This document shows positions 8,081 through 15,820 of a stretch of 46,897 bases of DNA, piece by piece. The position numbers and the translations under genes are program-made. The notes beneath the pieces were generated by a model that searched no databases, was not told the origin of the DNA, and worked only from the letters and a program-made list of their open reading frames with translations. Source of the stretch: an uncultured Aquimarina sp. (lineage in GTDB: Bacteria; Bacteroidota; Bacteroidia; Flavobacteriales; Flavobacteriaceae); NCBI GenBank assembly GCA_938011245.1, contig CALLUJ010000034.1:1-46897 (forward strand). Reading direction: 5' to 3'. Every line of letters starts with the position of its first letter. Within the stretch, counting starts at the first letter, position 1.

Positions 8081-8965
8081 ATGAAAAAAATAAAATTATT
8101 ACTGTATCTGTTTTTTAGCTTGTTTTCAATGCATTCTCAGGTGTTAATTAATGAGTTTGAGCCTAATCCCAGTGGCACAGATTCACCAAATCAAAGTATA
8201 GAGTTAAAGGGGGCTCCAAACACTTCTTTTTCTGGTGTAATTATTTCAGTTGAAGGAGATCGGGAAAACTCTCGGAAAGGTACGGTAGAGGGACTTAATA
8301 ATGTTTCTGGAGATTTTGACGCTAATGGATTGTTAGTAATTTCTATTCCCGATTTAGAGAACCCTTCTTTTACATTAATACTATTGGATATATTTTCGGG
8401 AAGCGTTGGAGATACTGTGGATCCGACAGCTATACAGGCAAATGTTTTAGATGCTATTGGGGTTGCTGATACTGTGAATGATTTACCAGAGTTAATTGCT
8501 GACGATTTAGGAGGGGTAAATTTAGTACCACCGAATACAACAGAGCCAACTCTGTTGTTTAGAGATTCTTTAGATAACTCTATATATGTAGTAATAAATA
8601 GTAGTATTTATAATGGACAGGGAGAGATGCTATCTATTTCAGAATTTGATGGAGACCCAACAATTCCTTCTTTTGGTATTGAAAATAGGAGTAATAATGG
8701 AGTGGTACTATCAATTTCCAGTTTGGATATTAATAAAAAGCTTGTTAACGTGTATCCTAATCCTGTAAAAGAAGGTGAAGTTATTTTGAATACAAACATT
8801 AATGGAACAATTAATGTAGAAGTATTTACTTTTTCGGGGAAAAAGATATTAAGCTTTTATTCAAAAAATAAAATAATTAATCTTCAAGATTTGGAACCAG
8901 GAAAGTATGTAGTTAAATTTAGATTAGGAAATCAACAATTAGTTTCAAGAATAGTAGTGCTTTAA
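8081..8965 (+). CDS. Secreted protein with lamin-tail-like domain and T9SS type A sorting domain
   Basis: A 294-residue exported protein. The first 20 residues form a Sec signal peptide (MKKIKLLLYLFFSL, cleavage probably after MHS). LINEFEPNPSGTD near residue 22 followed by IELKG resembles the start of lamin-tail-like (LTD) domains found in secreted bacterial proteins. The C-terminal 75 residues (VNVYPNPVKEGEV, then GKKIL, DLEPGKYVVKF and a final VSRIVVL) are a type A sorting domain, so the protein should cross the outer membrane by the type 9 system and be attached to the surface or released. The partner or substrate of the middle region is unknown. It stands alone behind the palindromic terminator. 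Confidence 0.8.
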   Translation: MKKIKLLLYLFFSLFSMHSQVLINEFEPNPSGTDSPNQSIELKGAPNTSFSGVIISVEGDRENSRKGTVEGLNNVSGDFDANGLLVISIPDLENPSFTLILLDIFSGSVGDTVDPTAIQANVLDAIGVADTVNDLPELIADDLGGVNLVPPNTTEPTLLFRDSLDNSIYVVINSSIYNGQGEMLSISEFDGDPTIPSFGIENRSNNGVVLSISSLDINKKLVNVYPNPVKEGEVILNTNINGTINVEVFTFSGKKILSFYSKNKIINLQDLEPGKYVVKFRLGNQQLVSRIVVL

Positions 8966-9009
8966 AACTTTTTTGAAATGTTTATTTCTATTAGCGACTA
9001 ACTTTAGAC

Positions 9010-9498
9010 ATGTGTAGACTAATTAAAATAATAGTATCTTTTTTAATGCTATCGGCAGTTGTACTATCGTGTAATAATAATTTTAAAAGAACAATAATAA
9101 TGGATAATGGATTAGTTATTAAAAAAAGTAATCAAAATTTTGAGAAAACCTATGCCTCTTTAAAAAACGCATTAGAAACTAATCCTAATTTAAAAATTAT
9201 TTTAGAGTTAGATCATAGTAAAAATGCAGCTTCAAAGAATCTTAAATTGCGACCTACTAAGATTATTGTATTCGGGAATCCAATGCTAGGCACTCCATTG
9301 ATGGAAAGTCAACCAACATTAGCCATAGACTTACCTCAAAAAATAGTGATTTACCAACTAGAAAATGGAATTGTAGAGGTAGTGTATAATAATCCCATGT
9401 ATTTGAAAGAAAGGCATAAAGTAGAAGGTTTAGAAATTATACTTGAAAAAATATCTGGAGCATTAGATGCTATTACCAATATAGCTATTGGAGGATAA
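9010..9498 (+). CDS. DUF302 family lipoprotein
   Basis: A 162-residue lipoprotein. The hydrophobic signal ends in VVLSC, placing the lipidated cysteine at residue 21. The rest matches the DUF302 fold: FEKTYASLKNAL, then TKIIVFGNPMLGTPLM and LAIDLPQKIVIY, followed by VVYNNPMYL. DUF302 proteins bind small ligands in a TBP-like fold and their role is unproven; here the anchor puts it in the periplasm or outer membrane. It follows the T9SS cargo gene by 44 bases on the same strand and may be co-transcribed. Nothing recognisable lies in the 119 bases after it. Confidence 0.8.
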   Translation: MCRLIKIIVSFLMLSAVVLSCNNNFKRTIIMDNGLVIKKSNQNFEKTYASLKNALETNPNLKIILELDHSKNAASKNLKLRPTKIIVFGNPMLGTPLMESQPTLAIDLPQKIVIYQLENGIVEVVYNNPMYLKERHKVEGLEIILEKISGALDAITNIAIGG

Positions 9499-9617
9499 TG
9501 ATACGGTTGTATGGAGTGGAGTTTAAAATGATAATATAATTATCTAGTTTACTTGGAGTCTTTTGTTATAGCAACCATTAAAATTTAATAATTTCCGAAA
9601 AAGTGATAATAAATAAT

Positions 9618-10250
9618 CTAAGGGATATTTAAATATTTATGTGTTTGTAAAGAGATTTTCCATTTAGGATTTTGCATTACATAATCGACAATTAAAGGAA
9701 TCATTTCATCTTTTTTACTCCACTCAGGTTGAAGGTATAAAATACAGTTATCATTAACATGAACGGCCTGCTCTTCAGCAAAACGAAAATCGGATTTATT
9801 GTGAATAATAACTTTAAGTTCGTTTGCTTTTTGATATACGCTTTGAGTAGGAAGTTTTATTTTTTTTGGAGATAAGCAAATCCAATCCCATTCGCCAGAC
9901 AATTCGTAAGCTCCAGAGGTTTCAATATGGGTTTGTGCGTTTTTTTGCTTTAACCCTTTTGTAAGTTGAGACATATCCCAAGTTAAAGGTTCGCCACCAG
10001 TTACAACAATTACTTCGCTATGTTTGGTAGCATTTGCAACTATTTCTTCGGTATAGGTTGGAGGGTGTAGTTCGGCATTCCAGCTCTCTTTAACGTCACA
10101 CCAATGGCATCCAACATCACATCCACCAATTCTAATAAAATACGCAGCGGTGCCTTTGTGGTATCCTTCGCCTTGGATAGTGTAAAACTCTTCCATAAGT
10201 GGAAGCATCTTACCTTCTGCAACCAATTGATTGATTTCTGTTTTTGTCAT
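9618..10250 (-). CDS. queE: 7-carboxy-7-deazaguanine synthase
   Basis: A radical SAM enzyme of 210 residues that contracts 6-carboxytetrahydropterin to 7-carboxy-7-deazaguanine on the route to queuosine. The iron-sulfur cluster cysteines are C44, C48 and C51 in CDVGCHWC (CX3CX2C), preceded by the typical FYTIQGEG. The SAM-binding TGGEP follows. The frame is open three codons further to a TTG at 10259, but that codon is inside a TAACTTTG promoter box, so the ATG at 10250 is used. Length is normal for the short QueE form. A decayed partial copy of this gene lies at 11766-11916, and the hairpin upstream (10298-10326) is the old gyrB terminator. Confidence 0.92.
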   Translation of the reverse strand: MTKTEINQLVAEGKMLPLMEEFYTIQGEGYHKGTAAYFIRIGGCDVGCHWCDVKESWNAELHPPTYTEEIVANATKHSEVIVVTGGEPLTWDMSQLTKGLKQKNAQTHIETSGAYELSGEWDWICLSPKKIKLPTQSVYQKANELKVIIHNKSDFRFAEEQAVHVNDNCILYLQPEWSKKDEMIPLIVDYVMQNPKWKISLQTHKYLNIP

Positions 10251-10256
10251 AGATTG

Positions 10257-10264
10257 CAAAGTTA
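10257..10264 (-). promoter_or_regulatory. -7 box of queE, suggesting a very short 5' leader
   Basis: Minus-strand TAACTTTG fits TAnnTTTG. Only six bases separate it from the ATG at 10250, so transcription would begin at or within a few bases of the start codon. No TTG is found at -33. Confidence 0.5.
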
Positions 10265-10297
10265 CATCATTTTAGAACTTTCGGATCCATCAAAAAT

Positions 10298-10326
10298 AAA
10301 AAAGGAGCCATAAGGGCTCCTTTTAA
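10298..10326 (-). terminator. Intrinsic terminator, originally that of gyrB
   Basis: Stem AAAAGGAGCC (10300-10309) pairs with GGCTCCTTTT (10315-10324) around a 5-base loop, flanked by A and T runs. On the minus strand it follows the gyrB remnant at 10339-10548 and precedes queE. A mutated second copy lies at 11925-11949. Confidence 0.8.
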
Positions 10327-10338
10327 AAATTAATAAAA

Positions 10339-10548
10339 CATCAATATTGGTATAAATAGTGTTCTCTCTGTAATTTCTATGTGTAGGAACTACATCTCGC
10401 AATAAGCATAGAAAAAACAGAATTTACTTCGGTTATAGAGTCAATGGTTATTTTACGTATTGTTCTATTTTAGGATTCAAGCTAATTGTCCTAAAGTAAC
10501 TCTGTATTCATCCTTTCAAGACTTTTGTAGCGCCGTGTTTTAGAACCT
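10339..10548 (-). pseudogene. gyrB: Decayed 3' end of a second gyrB copy
   Basis: About 210 bases align with the 3' end of the intact gyrB at 19905-20115, at roughly 70 per cent identity by eye, with a 3-base gap near 10360 and a 1-base gap near 10471. Landmarks shared in order are CATCAATATTGG, ATAAATAG, AGCAT-GA, CTTCGGT, TTCTATTTT and AGGATTCA. Translated on the minus strand the remnant still reads RRYKSLERMNTELL against [14 protein letters not shown] of GyrB, but it has several stop codons. The 5' part of the gene is absent. It is followed by its own terminator at 10298-10326 and then queE, which gives the old order gyrB-terminator-queE. The remaining bases up to 10606 hold nothing I recognise. 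Confidence 0.88.
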
Positions 10549-10606
10549 CTTCAAGTTATGTTAAACTTTATGTTTTTTTTGTAAAGGTTTAGATAAAATT
10601 AGTAGG

Positions 10607-11674
10607 TTATACATAGTCAATATAACCTTCAGGACCAGGGCTGTAAAGTTTGTCGGGGTCTAGTTGTGTTAAGTCCTCATTGTTTTTAAGCTTTTCTACT
10701 AGATTAGGGTTCGCAATAAATGGTCGTCCAACATAAACTAGATCATAACCCTCTTTTAATAAAGCTTCTGCTTGCGTTGTTTTATGTACATTTCCTCCAA
10801 CAATAACAGAACCTTTAAAGGTGTCTTTTATAGTTTTTTTAATATTTGTAGCAAATTCTGGAGCATCGAAAGCTACTCGCTGATCTACAATATGAATATA
10901 AGCTATGTTTAGTTTTGCTAATTCGGTAGCTAGGTAAATAAACATAGCTTCTAAATCTTCATAATCGCCTTGTAAATCGTTAAAAACGCTATAAGGCGAA
11001 AAACGAATACCTACTCTGTCTCCGCCTACAGCAGCACATACTTTTTTAGCTGTTTCCAAAACAAAGCGCGCTCGGTTTTTAAAATGCCCACCGTAACTGT
11101 CGGTTCTGATGTTTGTTTTTGGATTTAAAAATTGATTTAATAAATATCCGTTAGCACTATGTAATTCTATTCCATCTGCTCCTGCTTCTATAAGTTTTTT
11201 AGAAGATGTTATAAATTCGTTTTGTGCGGTTTCAATGTCTTCTAAAGTCATTTCTTTAGGCATGTCGTGAGGTTTCATGCCTTCGTCGCTGTAAATTTCC
11301 CCTTCAAGAAATACAGCAGAAGGAGCTAGCACTTCTCCTCCTTTAGGTAAGTTGAGTTTAGCGGTAACACGACCAGTGTGCATTAATTGTACAAATATTT
11401 TGCTGTTATTTTCGTGAACACCTTCAAAAACAGATTTCCATCCATTTATTTGCTCGTTAGTAAAAGCACCTGGTATTCTAGGATATCCTAGTCCGTTTAC
11501 AGAAGGTGAAGTTCCTTCGGTTATAATTAACCCTGCTCCAGATCTTTGAGAGTAATAAGTTTTCATTATCTCGTTAGGAATATTGTTTATAGCCCTACTT
11601 CTTGTTAAAGGAGCCATAACAATTTTATTTTTTAATTCTAATTTACCAAGTTTGGTTTTTTTAAATACCTCCAT
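10607..11674 (-). CDS. Old Yellow Enzyme family ene-reductase
   Basis: A 355-residue FMN-dependent oxidoreductase that reduces activated alkenes with NAD(P)H. APLTRSRA at residues 21-28 is the FMN-binding start of the TIM barrel; ELHSANGYLLNQFLNP supplies H172 and N175, which bind the substrate carbonyl, and Y177, the proton donor. DSYGG, VGIRFSPY, GGNVH and YVGRPFIANP complete the FMN site, and the end YSPGPEGYIDYV is typical. Length is normal. It stands alone between the gyrB remnant and the queE remnant, so it sits on the segment that joins the two copies of the duplication. Physiological substrate is unknown. Confidence 0.92.
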   Translation of the reverse strand: MEVFKKTKLGKLELKNKIVMAPLTRSRAINNIPNEIMKTYYSQRSGAGLIITEGTSPSVNGLGYPRIPGAFTNEQINGWKSVFEGVHENNSKIFVQLMHTGRVTAKLNLPKGGEVLAPSAVFLEGEIYSDEGMKPHDMPKEMTLEDIETAQNEFITSSKKLIEAGADGIELHSANGYLLNQFLNPKTNIRTDSYGGHFKNRARFVLETAKKVCAAVGGDRVGIRFSPYSVFNDLQGDYEDLEAMFIYLATELAKLNIAYIHIVDQRVAFDAPEFATNIKKTIKDTFKGSVIVGGNVHKTTQAEALLKEGYDLVYVGRPFIANPNLVEKLKNNEDLTQLDPDKLYSPGPEGYIDYV

Positions 11675-11765
11675 ACTATACTTTGTTTTTTATTAAAGGT
11701 AGTAGTAAAAAATATTAAAAATAAAATTTTAAGTTCTTGTTAAGGATTTTAATACAAGGGGTAGT

Positions 11766-11916
11766 TTAAGGAGTATTAAGGTATTTGTGTATTTGTAAAG
11801 AGATTTTAATATAGAGTTTGTGCAACCCTTTTGTAAGCAAGCACATATGCCGAGTTAAAAGCTTGTAGTTAGTTATAGCAATTAGTTCACTGTGTTTAGT
11901 GATATTTATAACTATT
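11766..11916 (-). pseudogene. queE: Rearranged remnant of a second queE copy
   Basis: The segment 11766-11807 aligns with the 3' end of queE (9618-9660), sharing TTTGTAAAGAGATTTT. After a jump, 11806-11916 aligns with the middle of queE (about 9930-10043), sharing GTTTGTGC, AACCCTTTTGTAAG, ACATAT, AGTTAAA, CAATTA and AACTATT in order, with an 11-base gap. It then jumps again to the terminator copy at 11925. So the remnant has lost two internal blocks, including the cluster-cysteine region, and cannot encode a protein. Together with the gyrB remnant it shows reciprocal decay after duplication. Positions 11675-11765 hold no recognisable feature. Confidence 0.8.
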
Positions 11917-11924
11917 AAAAAATA

Positions 11925-11949
11925 AAAAGGAGCCACAAGGGTTCCTTTA
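11925..11949 (-). terminator. Second, mutated copy of the gyrB terminator
   Basis: AAAGGAGCC (11926-11934) pairs with GGTTCCTTT (11940-11948) with one G-U pair. The sequence matches the terminator at 10298-10326 apart from a few substitutions. It ends exactly where the structured repeat at 11949 begins. Confidence 0.65.
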
Positions 11950-12137
11950 ACGTTATATATATGGCATTTAGGGTAGAGGGCAAGCGATTAATTTCGGTTT
12001 TGCACTAAGCCAAACTTTTGCATTTTGATTTATCTTTTTTATCATAAAGCCAAATCAAAAGATTTGGCGATCTCATAAATATTCACAGGCCTTTTGAATC
12101 GTTTTAAACCGCCCTATTTGCTATATATAGTGTTAGC
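11949..12137 (+). repeat. Structured repeat element, copy A (about 190 bp)
   Basis: Outer ends are inverted: TATATATGGCATTTAGGG near 11955-11973 against CCCTATTTGCTATATATA at 12112-12129. Inside is a second hairpin, GCCAAATC-AAAA-GATTTGGC (about 12051-12070), and the motifs CAAGC, TTTCGGTTTT, TTTATC, AATATTCACAG and GCCCTAT. The same motifs occur in the same order in copy B (18024-18213). The element begins directly after the duplicated terminator. The ends TAACGTT and GTGTTAG loosely recall integron attC core sites but do not fit the strict consensus. I recall similar intergenic repeats in other flavobacteria, which I cannot check here. The bases 12138-12282 after it show nothing recognisable. 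Confidence 0.65.
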
Positions 12138-12282
12138 TTTTAGTGCTTTTTTACCTTGTAATTTATTCCATTATACTTGATTTTGGGAATATGTTTTTTT
12201 AGAATTTGTATGAAAAATCCAAATATTTATTAATTCGATAACATTTCTTAAAACTCTGATGTTATTTTTAATATTATAGATA

Positions 12283-12358
12283 AAGCTCTATATGATTTTT
12301 GCAATCAATTACCTTTTCTTAGATTCTACTTTTTAGATTTAAAAATCAGATAGAGCTT
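12283..12358 (-). terminator. Long-armed hairpin downstream of the leucine-rich lipoprotein
   Basis: AAGCTCTATATGATTTTT (12283-12300) pairs with AAAAATCAGATAGAGCTT (12341-12358) with one mismatch in 18, around a 40-base loop. It starts 11 bases past the stop of the lipoprotein gene on the minus strand and is the best terminator candidate there, although it lacks a long T run. Confidence 0.5.
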
Positions 12359-12369
12359 CATTTTGAATA

Positions 12370-13311
12370 CTATATTTTGTCACTACAGTTTGTACTGTAA
12401 AGTGTACCATTATCCTTCTTCCATATATTATTATTTTGTAGATTATTAGGAAGTGGAGTATCTACTTGTATACAAGCTAAATTAGAGTTGTTTGTTGAAT
12501 CAAAAAGAATGATATTGTTGTTATTTCCATTGTTAACAAAGGCACTAAATAAGTCATTTTCAGATATATTTAATCGTAGTAATTTAGAGTTTACAGATGC
12601 ATTTATTGTGCTTAACTTATTCTTATTTAAAAATAAAGACACTAAATCGGTATTAGCAGAAATATCTATAGAAGTAAGATTATTATTAGTTAAATTTAAA
12701 AATGTAAGATTTAAATTATTCGACACATCTATTGTAGTTAATTCATTCTCAAATAGGCTAAGTTCGTCAAGTAAAGAATTATTAGATACATCTATTGTGG
12801 TTAGATTATTACCACCAAGATATAAGTAGGTTAGTTGAGGATTATTAGAAATATCTATTGAAGATAATTGATTGTCTGCTAAATTAAGAAAATCAAGTTT
12901 TGTATTCATAGATAAGTCTATACTTGTTAATAAGCTACTTGTTATCTCTAGGGAATGTAATGCTGTATTTTTTGAAAGGTCTACAGATTCTAAAGAATAA
13001 CCCTTTAGATATATTTCTGTGATATTGGTAAAATACTCAATACCCGTAATATTATGGATATCTCTACCTGTTCCAAATATTGAGATAATTATTCCTTCAT
13101 GTGCAGCTGCTTCTGTTTTTTGAATCTCCTCATCTCCATTTGTATTTATCGCTATATTATTTACTAATAATTTTTTAAAATTTGCATCTGGAATATCTAC
13201 GATTAAACTGTCTGGTGAAGAATTGTCTGAATCATCAGAACTACTACAAGAAGTTATGATACCTCCAAATAAAATTAAAATAGACGTTACTTTTAAAACT
13301 GTTTTTTTCAT
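12370..13311 (-). CDS. Leucine-rich-repeat lipoprotein
   Basis: A 313-residue surface or periplasmic lipoprotein. The signal peptide MKKTVLKVTSILILFGGIIT ends at a lipobox with Cys22, followed by a serine/aspartate linker (SSSDDSDNSS) that in Bacteroidota often directs lipoproteins to the surface. Residues about 40-280 carry roughly eight 21-residue leucine-rich repeats of the pattern LxxLxLxxNxLxxIDVSxNx. The frame is open 14 codons further upstream to 13353, but those codons lie in an intergenic hairpin, so the ATG at 13311 is used. It follows the LamG/beta-helix secreted gene by 69 bases on the same strand and was probably acquired with it. Such repeats bind protein or polysaccharide; the ligand is unknown. 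Confidence 0.82.
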   Translation of the reverse strand: MKKTVLKVTSILILFGGIITSCSSSDDSDNSSPDSLIVDIPDANFKKLLVNNIAINTNGDEEIQKTEAAAHEGIIISIFGTGRDIHNITGIEYFTNITEIYLKGYSLESVDLSKNTALHSLEITSSLLTSIDLSMNTKLDFLNLADNQLSSIDISNNPQLTYLYLGGNNLTTIDVSNNSLLDELSLFENELTTIDVSNNLNLTFLNLTNNNLTSIDISANTDLVSLFLNKNKLSTINASVNSKLLRLNISENDLFSAFVNNGNNNNIILFDSTNNSNLACIQVDTPLPNNLQNNNIWKKDNGTLYSTNCSDKI

Positions 13312-13333
13312 TATTTTCGTTTGAGTATTAAGT

Positions 13334-13376
13334 AATAACCTTCCTCTAAACACAAGCTGTTTAGAGGAAGGTTATT
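13334..13376 (-). terminator. Perfect 18-bp hairpin between two secreted-protein genes
   Basis: AATAACCTTCCTCTAAAC (13334-13351) and its exact complement (13359-13376) flank the loop ACAAGCT. It begins 4 bases after the upstream gene's stop. The T run on the minus strand is short, so it may be a leaky terminator or a 3'-end stabiliser that sets lower expression of the lipoprotein. Confidence 0.55.
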
Positions 13377-13380
13377 GTAG

Positions 13381-15606
13381 TTATTTTTTAATAAAACGTT
13401 TAGTTGCTATAGCTCCTTTTTGGGTTTGTACTTTTAAAAAGTAAACACCCTCGGTTAGAGTAGCTACATTTAACGTTGCTTGATTGCTGCTCAATACTTT
13501 TGTACCTAAAACACTATAAATTTCCACTAATTTCAACCCACCTTCTAACTCTATATGTAAATTATTTTGTATAGGGTTAGGGTACATAGTAAAAGAAAGG
13601 TTGTTGGTGTTAAAATCCTTAATACTTAGTGTTGTTGAAGATACAAACTCAAAAGCACCCATATCTACCGTTGTATTAAAAACACGTGCGTTGTTAGCCA
13701 AGTCGGTAGTACCTACAGAATAAGTATTATCTCCTGCATCTATGGCTAGAGAACCTGTTTGTAAGGTGAAATCTCCGTTTGTAGCATCTGTAAATAATGG
13801 GTTGCCACTTATATTATTAGTAGATGTTGTAGGTAAAATACCCCAAGACTGTTCTGCTAAATTATTGTCTAAATCTATATCTTGCGATGGCACAACTCCT
13901 CCGATGCTAGAAGAAATGGGTTTTGTGATACGTGGAATCATAGAAACACCTCCATCACTATTTCCATAAAAAATAGAGTTTCTTAAATTTAAACGTGCTG
14001 TATTGGCGCTTTCTTGTCTACTAACACTTACTACAGATCTGTCACTAGCTGCAATACCAGAACCATTATCTATATTATAAGCAAAGGTACAATTAGTTAC
14101 ATTGGCTGTTAACGTGGTTGCATTTGCAGTTTGAGTATTAGTATCCAAATTTCTTAACCACATAGCAGAACTAGCTATTCCTCCTATAATATTAGATCCA
14201 TTACCTGCATAATTATTATCAAATAAAGAATTACTTACGTTTATATCTAAATCACTATTACGATTAAAAGCATAAAGTGATGTAGCAAATGCTCCCCAGT
14301 TATTGGTAAACCTACAGTTCTCTATTATTAGTTCTCCTTTATAATTTGTAGCTCCTGTCGGAGCTTCAAAATCGGCAAATATACCTGAGCCTACTCCTCG
14401 GCATACATTATTTTTAATAATACAGTTTTTAATTGTTAATTTTTCAACTGCTGGATGTTTTATAATTGCTGCTCCTAGATTAGACCCAATGTTGTGAGCA
14501 TCACTTATTGTAAGACCATCTAATAATAAGTTTTCTCCTGCAGCTGAAGTACTTATTATAAATTGACTATTATCTGTTCGACTAGGAGTGTTTATGTAAT
14601 CAGAAAAACTGATTTGAGGCGCATCTGGCTGCGCAATATCTCCAGACAAGATAGTTTCGTTAGTAATAAAATCACGTTGGGTCAAAGCGGTTTCAGTACC
14701 ATTAAATCCACCATAAATTTTCACATCTGGTTTGTTAATGTTTAGAAATGGAAGGAAATTAGAGTTTGCTGTATACTTACCTTGTGCTACCCAAATTTCA
14801 TCACTTTCCCTGAAAACAAGAAGGGCATCTTCTAAACTGGTATAAGCATCTGCCCAAGAAGTTCCATTATTAGTTCCAGAGGCATTAATATCAACAAAAA
14901 TTTTTTTTGCAACGGGGACAAAATTGTATAGAGCTAAAACTTCTTGACTACTAAGTGCTCTATTATAAATATAAATATCGTCTATAACACCTGTAAAGCT
15001 TGCCAAAGGAGATATGATAAATGGAGCATTTCCTTGTGTTAAAGCATTGGGTGATGCAAAACTATTCGATAAAGATGTGTTTTCGACTCCATCTATGTAT
15101 GTTTTAATAACAAACCTACCAGCAACCCGATCCATCGTAACAACTATATGTCTCCAAGGATTCGTAGAGGAACCTAAAGGTTCTGTTTTACCATTTCCAT
15201 TTACTACAACCCCAAGTACACCACCATGAATGGAACTTCTACCTGGATCATAATCAACTCTAAGTCCGTTTCCATTAGGATCAAAAAATTGTAATACACG
15301 TTGTTCAGAATTAATTCCTGTCAATCCAACCCAAAAACTAATACTGACAGTATTGTTTGTGCCAGTAAAATTATAGCCGCTCAATTGTTGTCTGTTTACA
15401 TTTAACCTTGTAGTGCTACCGAAACGGTCTAAACCATAAGAAACAGTACCATTACTATTGTTGTTAAGACTGAGGGTGGAAGGTACACTACTGTTTAAAT
15501 TTCCGTTGAATTCGTAACTCGCAACCAAGTCGTTAGTTGGTATTTGTGCAAATAATTTGCAGGTTAACATTATTAATAATGTGGTAAATAATTTTATTTT
15601 CATCAT
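13381..15606 (-). CDS. Secreted LamG plus parallel beta-helix protein with T9SS type A sorting domain
   Basis: A 741-residue exported protein. A Sec signal (MKIKLFTTLLIMLTCKLFA) is followed by a LamG/concanavalin-like domain at about 25-235, ending in the typical FTGVIDDIYIYNRALSSQEV. Next comes a pectin-lyase-like right-handed beta-helix at about 237-650: IFVDINASGTNNGTSWADAY is the characteristic entry, then repeats of short N-rich coils. DAGDNTYSVG and MGAFEF near 625-655 are typical of the choice-of-anchor group. The last 75 residues (FTMYPNPIQNNL, VEIYSVLGTKV, GVYFLKVQTQKG) are a type A sorting domain. No catalytic motif of a polysaccharide lyase is evident, so adhesin or carbohydrate binder is as likely as enzyme. 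It diverges from the hybrid kinase; the shared gap holds phased repeats. Confidence 0.82.
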   Translation of the reverse strand: MMKIKLFTTLLIMLTCKLFAQIPTNDLVASYEFNGNLNSSVPSTLSLNNNSNGTVSYGLDRFGSTTRLNVNRQQLSGYNFTGTNNTVSISFWVGLTGINSEQRVLQFFDPNGNGLRVDYDPGRSSIHGGVLGVVVNGNGKTEPLGSSTNPWRHIVVTMDRVAGRFVIKTYIDGVENTSLSNSFASPNALTQGNAPFIISPLASFTGVIDDIYIYNRALSSQEVLALYNFVPVAKKIFVDINASGTNNGTSWADAYTSLEDALLVFRESDEIWVAQGKYTANSNFLPFLNINKPDVKIYGGFNGTETALTQRDFITNETILSGDIAQPDAPQISFSDYINTPSRTDNSQFIISTSAAGENLLLDGLTISDAHNIGSNLGAAIIKHPAVEKLTIKNCIIKNNVCRGVGSGIFADFEAPTGATNYKGELIIENCRFTNNWGAFATSLYAFNRNSDLDINVSNSLFDNNYAGNGSNIIGGIASSAMWLRNLDTNTQTANATTLTANVTNCTFAYNIDNGSGIAASDRSVVSVSRQESANTARLNLRNSIFYGNSDGGVSMIPRITKPISSSIGGVVPSQDIDLDNNLAEQSWGILPTTSTNNISGNPLFTDATNGDFTLQTGSLAIDAGDNTYSVGTTDLANNARVFNTTVDMGAFEFVSSTTLSIKDFNTNNLSFTMYPNPIQNNLHIELEGGLKLVEIYSVLGTKVLSSNQATLNVATLTEGVYFLKVQTQKGAIATKRFIKK

Positions 15607-15659
15607 TAAATCTTTTTTTAAAATTCAACAACAAAACTAGTTTGATGGTTGTTTTTAAA

Positions 15660-15736
15660 AGTCTCATTCAAATTTAATTAGTGTCATTTGCAGTAATTTA
15701 ATCTTCTATTAGTGTCAAAAACTTCCAAAAGTGTCA
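15660..15736 (+). promoter_or_regulatory. Four direct repeats of AGTGTCA in helical phase, likely regulator binding sites
   Basis: AGTGTCA occurs at 15680-15686, 15711-15717 and 15730-15736, with the variant AGTCTCA at 15660-15666. Start-to-start distances are 20, 31 and 19 bases, close to two, three and two helical turns. A minus-strand TAAATTTG box (15669-15676) lies among them, 63 bases upstream of the LamG/beta-helix gene, so three of the repeats occupy its upstream activator region. The neighbouring kinase has an AraC output domain, a type that binds direct repeats. The pairing of sites and regulator is inferred. Confidence 0.6.
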
Positions 15737-15785
15737 TACGCAAAAAATCAAGGATATATATTTAGTTAGAGGGAGTTTAAAAAAG

Positions 15786-15793
15786 TATTTTTG
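15786..15793 (+). promoter_or_regulatory. -7 box of the hybrid kinase gene
   Basis: TATTTTTG matches TAnnTTTG, 27 bases before the ATG at 15821. The -33 position reads TTTAG instead of TTG. It lies 50 bases downstream of the AGTGTCA repeats, so the kinase could autoregulate. Confidence 0.45.
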
Positions 15794-15820
15794 GCTTATT
15801 GAGCAACAAATTATCTAATA

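Noticed and set aside
11766..11916. Possible small RNA or short gene downstream of the OYE gene
   Set aside because: The segment aligns in order with parts of queE, so it is a pseudogene remnant.
11949..12137. Structured repeat considered as a true integron attC site
   Set aside because: The end motifs only loosely resemble RYYYAAC and GTTRRRY and no integrase is in the window, so it is listed as an unclassified repeat.
12488..12829. Plus-strand frame of 113 codons opposite the LRR lipoprotein
   Set aside because: Its periodic sequence is just the antisense of the leucine-rich repeats.
12520..13020. Periodic repeats considered as a CRISPR array
   Set aside because: The 63-base periodicity is the 21-codon leucine-rich repeat; units diverge throughout and there are no constant repeats with unique spacers or cas genes.
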